Assembly (NCBI GenBank): GCA_030425615.1 | Contig: JAUIAI010000197.1 | Coordinates: forward strand, 1-5,926 | From: Gammaproteobacteria bacterium | GTDB lineage: Bacteria > Pseudomonadota > Gammaproteobacteria > Burkholderiales > Burkholderiaceae_E | Length of the DNA stretch: 5,926 bases | Direction: 5' to 3' | Shown: one piece after another, positions 1 through 5,926 of the stretch | Layout: each line of letters opens with the position of its first letter | Position numbering within the stretch: the stretch's first letter is position 1 | Translations under genes and position numbers: made by a program | Notes under the pieces: generated by a model | The model's database searches: none | What the model was told of the DNA's origin: nothing | What the model saw: only the letters and a program-made list of their open reading frames with translations

Positions 1-4
1 CGCT

Positions 5-622
5 CTACGAATCGGTGCGACGCCGGGCCCTGTAGGCCCACGGCGGCTCGGGGGAAGGTTGGCGCCAGAGACCGCGCAGGGCGGCTCTGGCGTCACGTTC
101 GGCCGCTTCATAGGCCCTGCGTTGCGGTGGCGGCTGTTCGTGCGCGTATCGGCGGTAATGCCATGCGGCACCGGCCTTGAGCATGGCTCTGCCGGCATCC
201 GACGCGCCGGCGAAGGCATCGGCCACCAGACGGCCGTAGCGATCCAGTTTTCTCACCTCCAGCCTGAGAGGGCCTTCCGAAAGCAGCTCGGCCAGGTGTG
301 CGCGCGCCTCGCGACCATAGGGCTGACTGCGTTCCGGGGCGTCGATTCCGGCGACCCGGACTCGCCAGGTGTGTCCGGCCGCATCGCGGATCTCGAAGGT
401 GTCGCCGTCGGTGACCGAGACCAGCGCGAGCGGCGCGACAGGGTTCGGCAGGGACGGGTCGGCTCCGCGGGCTGAGGGGCCGGGCAGAGGTCGTTCGCAC
501 CCGGTCAGCGAGGCGATGGCAACGAACGCGAGCAGCATCCGGCGTCGCGACCGGGCGGCGCCCCCGGGCGGCGTCTGATCGGACGCGGGTGTGGGTCGAC
601 CCGATGCCGTGTCCGTGCTCAC
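5..622 (-). CDS. Staphylococcal nuclease-like (thermonuclease family) lipoprotein
   Basis: Predicted Ca2+-dependent phosphodiesterase of the SNase fold, anchored in the envelope by lipid; 205 residues from GTG at 622. A basic stretch RRR (26-28) precedes the hydrophobic MLLAFVAIAS and a lipobox LTGC with the modified Cys at 42. The next residue is Glu, not Asp, so an outer-membrane location is the inference. The nuclease core follows: VTDGDTF (Asp72, Asp74), RVAGIDAPE (Arg89, Asp94, Glu97) and LDRYGR (Arg131). These match Asp19/Asp21, Arg35, Asp40, Glu43 and Arg87 of S. aureus nuclease, so the active site looks complete. The tail GLW...PPWAYR is common in proteobacterial members. I chose the GTG because it overlaps the tag stop as GTGA and puts the arginines before the hydrophobic core. 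The alternative ATG at 538 would start directly at MLLAF and lose the positive n-region. No strong Shine-Dalgarno precedes the GTG, so translation probably depends on coupling to tag. The substrate (DNA or RNA) and biological role are unknown. Confidence 0.88.
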   Translation of the reverse strand: MSTDTASGRPTPASDQTPPGGAARSRRRMLLAFVAIASLTGCERPLPGPSARGADPSLPNPVAPLALVSVTDGDTFEIRDAAGHTWRVRVAGIDAPERSQPYGREARAHLAELLSEGPLRLEVRKLDRYGRLVADAFAGASDAGRAMLKAGAAWHYRRYAHEQPPPQRRAYEAAERDARAALRGLWRQPSPEPPWAYRARRRTDS

Positions 623-1290
623 GACGGGTTCGCAGTCCCGGCGTCGGTCAGATGCGGAAACGAGGCGCGCAGGCGCGCGCAGTCCGAGTGGGCGTGGCAG
701 CCCGCGACATGGTCGTTGACCATGCCCATGGATTGCATGAAGGCGTAGACGGTCGTGGGGCCGACGAATCTCCAACCCCGGCGCTTGAGATCACGGGCGA
801 GTTCGATCGCCTCCGGACTCGTCACCCGCTGCCGGACTTCGGACCAGGGCGCGGGCAAATCGGTGCTGGATGAGCGGGGGGCGAATCCCCAGAAGTACGC
901 GGCCAGCGAACCGAACTCGTCCGCCAGCTCACGTGCGCGCACGGCGTTTCCGATGGCGGCTTCGATCTTGCCGCGGTGACGGACGATGCCGGCATTGCCG
1001 AGCAGACGTCGGACATCGGTCTGGTCGAAGCGCGCGACGCGGTCGAACTCGAATCCGTCGAACGCATCGCGGAACGCGTCGCGCTTGCGCAGGATGGTGA
1101 TCCAGGCCAGGCCCGACTGAAAGCCTTCGAGACAGATCTTCTCGAACAGCCGGTGGTCGTCGTCCACGGGGCGACCCCATTCGTCGTCGTGATAAGCGCA
1201 GTACAGCGGATCAGATCCGCTCCAGGCGCAACGAGAAATACCCGTACTCGGATCACGCAACAGGCCGTCGGCCGCAATCTCGGGGGGCAT
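619..1290 (-). CDS. tag: DNA-3-methyladenine glycosylase I (Tag)
   Basis: Base-excision-repair enzyme that removes 3-methyladenine from alkylated DNA in the cytoplasm; constitutive in E. coli. The protein has 223 residues against 187 in E. coli; the difference is about 17 extra residues before the conserved core and a longer C-terminal tail. The core is easily aligned: RCAWSGSDPLYCAYHDDEWG, then CLEGFQSGLAWITILRKR, GNAGIVRHRGKI, KRRGWRFVGPTTVYAFMQ and MVNDHVAGC. The zinc ligands Cys21, His34, His194 and Cys198 have the same spacing as Cys4, His17, His175 and Cys179 of E. coli Tag. Glu55 and Trp63 match the base-pocket Glu38 and Trp46, and Tyr33 matches Tyr16. The ATG at 1290 has GGAGA 5 bases upstream. 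An in-frame ATG at 1407 is rejected because it adds 39 low-similarity residues and has no better site. It is the first gene of a two-gene minus-strand unit with the nuclease lipoprotein. Confidence 0.95.
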   Translation of the reverse strand: MPPEIAADGLLRDPSTGISRCAWSGSDPLYCAYHDDEWGRPVDDDHRLFEKICLEGFQSGLAWITILRKRDAFRDAFDGFEFDRVARFDQTDVRRLLGNAGIVRHRGKIEAAIGNAVRARELADEFGSLAAYFWGFAPRSSSTDLPAPWSEVRQRVTSPEAIELARDLKRRGWRFVGPTTVYAFMQSMGMVNDHVAGCHAHSDCARLRASFPHLTDAGTANPS

Positions 1291-1295
1291 GGAGG

Positions 1296-1300
1296 TCTCC
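1296..1300 (-). promoter_or_regulatory. Ribosome binding site of tag
   Basis: The minus strand reads GGAGA, then 5 bases (CCTCC), then the ATG at 1290. This decides the start of tag against the upstream in-frame ATG at 1407. Confidence 0.7.
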
Positions 1301-1359
1301 GGTTCGGCGGTAAGCGTCGGCAGTGTAACGGCGCCCGATCGTAGCGGCCTTCGGCAATC

Positions 1360-1386
1360 CGGCAACACGGCTGATCCGTGTGGCCG
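1360..1386. repeat. Inverted repeat able to form an 11-pair-long hairpin
   Basis: The arms CGGCAACACGG (1360-1370) and CCGTGTGGCCG (1376-1386) are complementary at 10 of 11 positions (A1364 faces G1382) around the 5-base loop CTGAT. No T-run follows on either strand, so an intrinsic terminator is unlikely. It lies just upstream of the -10-like TACACT of tag, where an operator or a cruciform would be plausible. Its function is unknown. Confidence 0.55.
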
Positions 1387-1597
1387 CCGCACACGGGGGT
1401 GGACCACGCAACCGGCGGCGACTGCCCGGGGAAGAGCGGTCGCGCCAGACCGTCGGTCGGCGGGCGATCGTCGTCAGGGGGCGTGCGATGACCGCTCGTC
1501 GGCCGGAAGTGCCACCGGGCGGCAAGAGTATCTACCTCTGTGCGGTGCTTCGTATTCTCGGGGTTCCGACACCCTGTAAGTGGATTCGACAATCCCG

Positions 1598-2170
1598 ATG
1601 AAGCGCAATCGCCCAGTGCGGCATCAGAGCGGCTTCACGCTGATCGAAGCGATGGTCGTCGTCGCGATCACGGCGATCCTGCTCGCGACAGGTCTGCCCG
1701 AACTCGCCAACTTCAGCGCCCGGCGCGCCACCGCCGCCCAGGCCAACACGCTCGCAAGCGGCCTGCGTCTTGCGCGCGCGGAGTCGGTGAAGCGCGGTCT
1801 GCCGGTCACCGTCTGCCCGTCGCTGGCGCCGGAGGCACCCGCCCCGGCGTGCTCCGGTGGCGCCGGGGACTGGGCGCGCGGCTGGATCGTGTTCGCTGAT
1901 GCCGGAGTCATCGGAGTGGTCGAGAACGGCGATCGGGTCGTGCAGGTCCAGGCGCCCTTCGCCAACAGCGGCGGCATCACCAGCGCCGGTCCGGGCGGGG
2001 CGGTGGCGGTCACGTTCTTTCCGACGGGCATCGCCATCGGCGGTCAGCGCGACTTCACCTTCATCGCCCGATCCGGCGCGGTGACCGAAACCATAGAGTC
2101 GCTGAGCGTGCGCTTGTGCACCGACCCCACCGGGGGAACCCGGACGATGGGATACCACGAGTCATGTTGA
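1598..2170 (+). CDS. fimU: Minor type IV pilin, GspH/FimT family (FimU-like)
   Basis: Minor pilin of the tip-priming complex, made as an inner-membrane prepilin, cut by PilD and methylated at the new N-terminus; 190 residues. A 12-residue basic leader MKRNRPVRHQSG ends at Gly12; the mature protein begins FTLIEAMVVVAI with Glu at mature position 5. The hydrophobic helix spans about 13-35, followed by the family features RLARAESVKRG (58-67) and FFPTG (140-144). Four cysteines (73, 85, 174, 190), the last at the C-terminus, could form two disulfides. FimU is preferred over FimT because of the downstream pilVWXY1 genes and because the C-terminal GRxR motif of DNA-binding FimT is absent (GGTRTMGYHESC instead). 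The ATG at 1598 gives a normal leader; a GTG at 1580 in the same frame would add six residues. Neither has a good Shine-Dalgarno sequence. It is the first gene of the operon, and its stop overlaps pilV by 7 bases. Confidence 0.88.
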   Translation: MKRNRPVRHQSGFTLIEAMVVVAITAILLATGLPELANFSARRATAAQANTLASGLRLARAESVKRGLPVTVCPSLAPEAPAPACSGGAGDWARGWIVFADAGVIGVVENGDRVVQVQAPFANSGGITSAGPGGAVAVTFFPTGIAIGGQRDFTFIARSGAVTETIESLSVRLCTDPTGGTRTMGYHESC

Positions 2171-2748
2171 GGCATGGGAACACCTGGAAACGCCCGGCAG
2201 GGCCGCGGACCCTCGTCAGGGCGCAGCGAGGTACCTCGCTGCTGGAGGTGCTGATCGCCGTCGTCGTGCTCTCGATGGGCATGCTCGCCTACGTGAACAT
2301 GCAGGCCGTGGCGCTGGCGAGCGGGAAGATCGCGCAGTTCCGTTCGGTGGCGACCCAGCTCGCCACCGACTATGCGGATCGCATGCGGGCCAATGCGGCG
2401 GCTGCGCCGGCCGGCAACTATCAATTCGTTCAACCGTATGCGCCAGGCCCCGTCGTCGTTCCGGTCTGTGCGGTACCGGCGGCCTGTACGGCCGCCGAGA
2501 TCGCGGCCATCGACCTGGCCGTCTGGCGAAACATCGCGGCCGATCAACTCCCCGGTGGCGGACTGTTCGCGCAGATGGATCCTGCATTGCCCCCGCCGCC
2601 GGCATCGCCCGTCGGGGCAATGGATCTGTGGGTGATCTGGCGCGATCCCGCCCTCGAAGGGACCGACGAAGCCGGCGATGGCTGTCCGGCGGCGGTCGTG
2701 GGGGCGGGCAACGGTGTGAACTGCATGCACTTCAGGATCGTCATATGA
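2164..2748 (+). CDS. pilV: Type IV pilus modification/minor pilin PilV
   Basis: Minor pilin that acts with FimU, PilW, PilX and PilY1 in priming pilus assembly; 194 residues. The leader is long (23 residues, ending QRG) and the mature end is TSLLEVLIAVVVLS with Glu28 at mature position 5. PilV-typical elements follow: LATDYADRMRAN (66-77), a cysteine pair in VCAVPAACTAAEIAAIDLAVW (Cys102, Cys108), LPGG (129-132) and DLWVIWRD (154-161). Cys174 and Cys187 lie near the C-terminus. The ATG at 2164 overlaps the fimU stop (ATGTTGA), suggesting coupled translation; no strong Shine-Dalgarno site is seen. Extending the frame upstream to 2116 would only add sequence inside fimU. The stop overlaps the pilW start in ATGA. 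Confidence 0.92.
   Translation: MLRHGNTWKRPAGPRTLVRAQRGTSLLEVLIAVVVLSMGMLAYVNMQAVALASGKIAQFRSVATQLATDYADRMRANAAAAPAGNYQFVQPYAPGPVVVPVCAVPAACTAAEIAAIDLAVWRNIAADQLPGGGLFAQMDPALPPPPASPVGAMDLWVIWRDPALEGTDEAGDGCPAAVVGAGNGVNCMHFRIVI
2734..2737 (+). promoter_or_regulatory. Ribosome binding site of pilW
   Basis: AGGA lies 7 bases before the ATG at 2745, inside the end of pilV. It supports 2745 as the pilW start rather than in-frame starts further upstream within pilV. Confidence 0.6.
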
Positions 2749-3677
2749 GCGGACGACGGAATGCCGCGACGCTGCGCGGCCGGCAATCGGGGCGCACGGT
2801 CGTCGAGTTGATGATCTCGATGGTGCTCGGTCTGGTCGTCCTCGGCGCCGTGATGAACAGTGTCGCGACGAGCGGCGTCAGCGGCCGTGCCATGCAGGGC
2901 ATGAGCAAACTCAACGAGGACGCGCAGGTGGCGTTGAACCTCGTGTCCTCGCACGTTCGCATGGCCGGATTCAGCTCTCCGCGGATCAACGGCATCCCGG
3001 GCCTGCAGGCGGCCAACTACGGCGGAGCGCCGATTCGTGCCTGCGACTCTCCCTTCGTGGACGCGGCCGTTCCCGGGATCGACAACCTGGTCTGCGCCGG
3101 GATCGACAGTCCGAACGCCTTCTCGGTGGCCTATGAGGCGGATCAGTTCAACTCGCTGATGCTGGTTCCCGGACAGCCCACGGATTGCCTCGGTCAGGCG
3201 CTGCCGGCTCAGATCTCACCGTTCGGCGGCAACTTCTTCCTCGCCGAAAACCGCTTCTTCGTTCGCAATGGTGCCAACGGCAATCCGGAGCTTGCCTGCG
3301 CCGGTATCGGCGACAACTTCGCCGCAGCTCAGACCCTGGTGCGCAACGTCGAGGACATGCGGCTGACCTTCGGTACGGGCGACATCGGCACCGGGACCTT
3401 CGGAAACCAGGTCTACACGGGCCGTGTGAGCAGCTACCTGACTGCCGCCGAGCTCGACGCGCACCCGGTATTCGGCGTCGAACCGGTCGCCACACGATGG
3501 CGCCGGGTCGGCAGTGTACGCGTCTGCCTGCAGGTGCGAAGCGACGACGGGTTGGCCGACGAGCCCACACCCTACGTGGACTGCTTCGGCAACGTGATCA
3601 CTCCTGCCGACAGACGTCTGCGCGTCGCCGTGACCACGACGGTGAACCTGAGAAACACGAGCGACGCTGCGCTATGA
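2745..3677 (+). CDS. pilW: Type IV pilus assembly protein PilW (minor pilin)
   Basis: Large minor pilin of the tip complex; 310 residues. The leader of 16 residues ends RQSG, and the mature N-terminus is RTVVELMISMVLGLVV with Glu21 at mature position 5. Arg at position 1, in place of the usual Phe, is a variant. The characteristic segment EDAQVALNLVSSHVRMAGF (58-76) follows the helix. The C-terminal half has LVRNVEDMRLTFG (198-210), RWRRVGSVRVCLQVRS (251-266) and YVDCFGN (277-283), all normal for PilW. Six cysteines (100, 117, 148, 185, 261, 280) suggest a disulfide-stabilised exported domain. Its ATG overlaps the pilV TGA by 4 bases and its own TGA overlaps the pilX ATG in the same way, so the three subunits are probably made in linked amounts. 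Confidence 0.92.
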   Translation: MSGRRNAATLRGRQSGRTVVELMISMVLGLVVLGAVMNSVATSGVSGRAMQGMSKLNEDAQVALNLVSSHVRMAGFSSPRINGIPGLQAANYGGAPIRACDSPFVDAAVPGIDNLVCAGIDSPNAFSVAYEADQFNSLMLVPGQPTDCLGQALPAQISPFGGNFFLAENRFFVRNGANGNPELACAGIGDNFAAAQTLVRNVEDMRLTFGTGDIGTGTFGNQVYTGRVSSYLTAAELDAHPVFGVEPVATRWRRVGSVRVCLQVRSDDGLADEPTPYVDCFGNVITPADRRLRVAVTTTVNLRNTSDAAL

Positions 3678-4231
3678 GGCCGAATCCCGCATCCGCCATC
3701 CGTACGGTCCGCCGCCGTGAACGCGGCATCGCCCTGGCCATCGCACTGATCCTGCTCGCCGTGATCGGCATCAGCTCGGTCACCGCGATGCGTTCAGGCA
3801 TGTTCGGCACCATGGTGGCCGGCAACCTGCAGCAGGGGCAACTCGCGTTGCAGGCCGCCGAGGCGGCACTGCGATTCTGCGAACGTCAGGCGATGGTGTT
3901 GCCGGCCGGGGTTCCGGTTCAGCCGGTGCCGCTGACCAACACCGATCAGCCCACGGCGTGGACGACACCGGCCAACTGGCTGCCGGCAGCCGGCATGGCG
4001 GCGACCTTGCCGAACGCGGTCGTCGATTCGGCGGCGGCAGGGGTCCAGTACAACGTACTTCCGCAGTGCATGGTCGAGCGCATGGAACTGCGCAGCGTGC
4101 GGGGCGCACTCGACGAGGAGGCCTTCCTCGTCACCGCCCGAGGCTTTTCGCCGAACTTCCGCCGGGACGCGCAGGGCGCGATCAACGGATCGGAAGTCTG
4201 GCTGCAATCGACGATCCGGTTCACTCCCTGA
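3674..4231 (+). CDS. pilX: Type IV pilus assembly protein PilX (minor pilin)
   Basis: Minor pilin, functional counterpart of GspK at the pilus tip and closely tied to PilY1; 185 residues. The leader MRPNPASAIRTVRRRERG ends at Gly18 and the mature protein begins IALAIALILLAVIGISSVTAM. Mature position 5 is Ile, not Glu, as is usual for PilX, which is thought to sit above the other subunits. The PilX_N pattern is clear: AMRSGMFGTMVAGNLQQG (38-55) followed by LALQAAEAALRFCE (57-70). Near the C-terminus LVTARGF (152-158) and EVWLQSTIRF (174-183) fit the family. Only two cysteines are present (69, 132). The ATG overlaps the pilW stop as ATGA. The reading frame extends far upstream inside pilW, but the prepilin leader fixes the start here. 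Confidence 0.92.
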   Translation: MRPNPASAIRTVRRRERGIALAIALILLAVIGISSVTAMRSGMFGTMVAGNLQQGQLALQAAEAALRFCERQAMVLPAGVPVQPVPLTNTDQPTAWTTPANWLPAAGMAATLPNAVVDSAAAGVQYNVLPQCMVERMELRSVRGALDEEAFLVTARGFSPNFRRDAQGAINGSEVWLQSTIRFTP

Positions 4232-4247
4232 AACCGGGCCCCCGTTC

Positions 4248-4251
4248 GGAG
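4248..4251 (+). promoter_or_regulatory. Ribosome binding site of pilY1
   Basis: GGAG lies 6 bases before the ATG at 4258, in the 26-base gap after pilX. This is the best-formed ribosome binding site of the plus-strand genes, so pilY1 can be translated without coupling. No terminator is seen in the gap. Confidence 0.75.
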
Positions 4252-4257
4252 CGAGTT

Positions 4258-5926
4258 ATGAAGGCTGTCGCCACCCACCGTATGTCCGCGATTCGCGCGC
4301 TGGCCCTGCTGATGGGCGCCGTATTGACGACGACCGCTCTTGCCGAGCCGGCGCAGTTGCCGCTGCTGTCCAGAGACGCCACGTCGGGCAAGCCGAACGT
4401 CATGTTCACGCTGGACGACAGCGGGTCGATGGAATGGCCGTTCATGCCCGATTCCAACTGGACCTGGATGCCGGCCGGCGCGGATTCGTACCGCATGAGT
4501 TTCGATCCGGCCGAAGTCAACGGATGGCCCTGGAACAAGAATCGCTTCATCGCGACCACACACGATCACTTCACGGCGCGTTTCCGCTCGTCCGACTACA
4601 GCGGCGTCTACTACAACCCGGCGTTCCGGTATCAGCCCTGGTTCAACAGCGACGGCTCACCGATGCCGGATGCGCCACCGTCGGCTGCGCCGGTCGACCC
4701 GATCCTGACGTGGCGGGGGTCGGCCAATCTGATCGGGACCCGCAGCGAATACAACCGCTGGTGCCAGAGCAACGGCTGCAACTGGCAGACCTTGAGTTAT
4801 ACGCCGGCGACCTACTTCGTGCACAACGGCGGGAGTTTCTTCACGGCCGGAAACTTCACGCGCGTACGCATCCAGGACTCGAGCTCGTTCGTACGACCCG
4901 CCAGTCGGACGGACTGCCCTCCGGGTGCGAACGGTGAGCGCATTTGTTCGCAGGCGCAGGAGTACCAGAACTTCGCCAACTGGTTCACCTACTACCGCAA
5001 GCGGATCTTCATCGCGATTGCGGCCGCGACGCGCGCCTTCGCGCAGCAGGGCGAGGGCATGCGCGTCGGGTACGGGCGGATCAACAAAGGCTGGACCACC
5101 GTGGACAACGAGTCCACCCCGACCGTGGAACGCGGGGTGAGGACCTTCGCGGGAACGGACCGCGACGCGTTCTTCGAATGGCTGCGGACCCAGTACGCCA
5201 GCGGCGGCACGCCACTGCGATACGCGATGGACTACGTCGGCCGCTATTTCCAGCGATCCGACAACCGCGGGCCGTGGGGCGAGTACCCGGGGCTGGACGA
5301 CGATACGGAGCACCTGGCCTGCCGCAAGAGCTATCACATCCTGATGACCGACGGCTACTGGAACGGGAACGCCGCGGCCACGTGGGCGGCCCGCCAGAAC
5401 GTCGACAACCAGACCGGCCCTTCGATCATTGGTCCCGGCGGTCAGAGCTACCAGTACACGCCGGTTCGCCCGTTCATGGACAGCGACTCGGATACCCTCG
5501 CAGACGTCGCCATGTACTACTGGAATCGTGACCTGCGGCCGGATCTCGACAACCTGGTCACGCCGGATTCGGGCAGCCCCGCTTTCTGGCAGAACCTGGT
5601 GCAGTTCACGGTCGGTTTCGGCGTGGACGGCACGCTCGATACGGACAGCGCGCTGCCGCAGATCGAATCGGGAGCGCTGAACTGGCCGAACGTCTCGCCC
5701 GACTCGGCGATGACCATCGACGATCTCTGGCACGCGGCCGTCAATTCGCGCGGAGAGTACCTGAGCGCTAAGAATCCGGACGAGTTCGCGGACGCATTGT
5801 CCTCGATCCTTCAGTCGATCGCCGAGCGTCAGGTCGCCGAAGGCGGCTCGGCAGTCACGAGCGCAACCCTCGAATCGGACACGACCAAGTTCATCCCGAG
5901 CTACAAGTCGGGTCGCTGGTCAGGCG
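4258..5926 (+). CDS. pilY1: Type IV pilus tip adhesin/assembly protein PilY1, N-terminal part (runs off the window)
   Basis: Tip-associated PilY1/PilC-family protein: promotes pilus assembly, surface adhesion and, in Pseudomonas, surface sensing. Only 556 residues are visible; the frame stays open to the last base, so the gene is cut by the window edge, not broken. A Sec signal peptide (1-29) ends ALA before Glu30. A von Willebrand A domain follows. Its MIDAS metal site is complete: DDSGSM (Asp53, Ser55, Ser57), SGGTPL (Thr318) and MTDG (Asp365). Between the first strand and the helix RIFIAIAAATRAFAQQ (from 249) lies an insertion of roughly 180 residues with aromatic-rich segments and Cys169, Cys174, Cys220 and Cys230; Cys355 is ten residues before the MIDAS Asp. 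TLADVAMYYW and the closing stretch SAVTSATLESDTTKF...YKSGRWSG are typical of PilY1 and lead into the C-terminal beta-propeller, which is missing here. An alternative ATG at 4282 would give a shorter signal peptide; 4258 has the GGAG site. Confidence 0.95.
   Translation, partial: MKAVATHRMSAIRALALLMGAVLTTTALAEPAQLPLLSRDATSGKPNVMFTLDDSGSMEWPFMPDSNWTWMPAGADSYRMSFDPAEVNGWPWNKNRFIATTHDHFTARFRSSDYSGVYYNPAFRYQPWFNSDGSPMPDAPPSAAPVDPILTWRGSANLIGTRSEYNRWCQSNGCNWQTLSYTPATYFVHNGGSFFTAGNFTRVRIQDSSSFVRPASRTDCPPGANGERICSQAQEYQNFANWFTYYRKRIFIAIAAATRAFAQQGEGMRVGYGRINKGWTTVDNESTPTVERGVRTFAGTDRDAFFEWLRTQYASGGTPLRYAMDYVGRYFQRSDNRGPWGEYPGLDDDTEHLACRKSYHILMTDGYWNGNAAATWAARQNVDNQTGPSIIGPGGQSYQYTPVRPFMDSDSDTLADVAMYYWNRDLRPDLDNLVTPDSGSPAFWQNLVQFTVGFGVDGTLDTDSALPQIESGALNWPNVSPDSAMTIDDLWHAAVNSRGEYLSAKNPDEFADALSSILQSIAERQVAEGGSAVTSATLESDTTKFIPSYKSGRWSG

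Larger units (their letters stand above)
1291..1597. other. Divergent intergenic region between tag and fimU
   Basis: About 300 bases with no credible gene; the open frames crossing it are arginine- and proline-rich products of high GC. It must hold the promoters for both the tag unit and the pilin operon, but neither is convincing. On the minus strand TACACT (1327-1322) is a fair -10 for tag, 32 bases before its ATG, without a good -35. On the plus strand TATTCT (1553-1558) could be a -10 for the pilin genes, also without a recognisable -35. I found no sigma-54 type GG-N10-GC element with the usual context. The region also holds an inverted repeat at 1360-1386 and an AlgR-box-like word at 1492-1500. 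Confidence 0.6.

Noticed and set aside
822..1592. A 256-codon minus-strand frame overlapping tag
   Set aside because: It shares most of its length with tag in another frame, has a low-complexity Ser/Arg/Pro composition, and tag has unmistakable zinc and active-site residues.
1532..2158. A 208-codon minus-strand frame opposite fimU
   Set aside because: Arg/Gly/Asp-rich composition with no motif, and fully opposite a typical prepilin gene.
3674..3745. Missing Glu at mature position 5 of PilX as a possible defect
   Set aside because: PilX and the equivalent GspK normally lack this Glu, so it is a family trait.
4232..4257. Possible terminator between pilX and pilY1
   Set aside because: The GGGCCC word is self-complementary but has no loop-forming arms and no T-run; the gap is short and holds the pilY1 ribosome binding site.
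4657..5733. A 358-codon open frame on the minus strand inside pilY1
   Set aside because: It is fully antisense to a clear PilY1 frame with signal peptide and MIDAS, has no recognisable domain, and long antisense frames are expected in GC-rich coding DNA.
5920..5926. Apparent lack of a stop codon in pilY1
   Set aside because: The frame is simply cut by the window edge; PilY1 proteins continue into a C-terminal beta-propeller, so nothing suggests a broken gene.

Overview
The window comes from a GC-rich bacterial chromosome, most likely a gammaproteobacterium. The evidence is the gene order fimU-pilV-pilW-pilX-pilY1, which is the minor-pilin/tip-adhesin cluster of Pseudomonas- and Xanthomonas-type type IVa pili, and a Tag glycosylase of the E. 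coli type. Genus cannot be read from the sequence, and a betaproteobacterium is not excluded.

Left part (5-1290, minus strand): a two-gene unit. tag encodes DNA-3-methyladenine glycosylase I. It is followed, with a GTGA stop/start overlap, by a lipid-anchored staphylococcal-nuclease-like (thermonuclease family) protein. A divergent intergenic region of about 300 bp (1291-1597) holds no gene. It carries one good hairpin-forming inverted repeat and only weak promoter-like hexamers.

Right part (1598-5926, plus strand): four minor pilin genes overlap one another (fimU/pilV by 7 bases, pilV/pilW and pilW/pilX by the 4-base ATGA arrangement). After a 26-base gap with a clear ribosome binding site comes pilY1, which runs off the right edge with 556 codons visible. 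FimU, PilV and PilW have a class III prepilin signal with Glu at mature position 5. PilX lacks that Glu, as is usual for the PilX/GspK-like subunit. PilY1 has a Sec signal peptide and a von Willebrand A domain with a complete MIDAS site and a large insertion containing four of its five cysteines. Its C-terminal beta-propeller lies outside the window.

Together the right-hand genes should encode the complex that primes pilus assembly and sits at the pilus tip (adhesion, surface sensing, twitching). The left pair concerns alkylation repair and an envelope nuclease, and has no obvious functional tie to the pilus. I see no mobile element, CRISPR array, RNA gene or clear terminator. This looks like an ordinary, well-preserved pilus locus rather than an undescribed system; the findings are points of detail.
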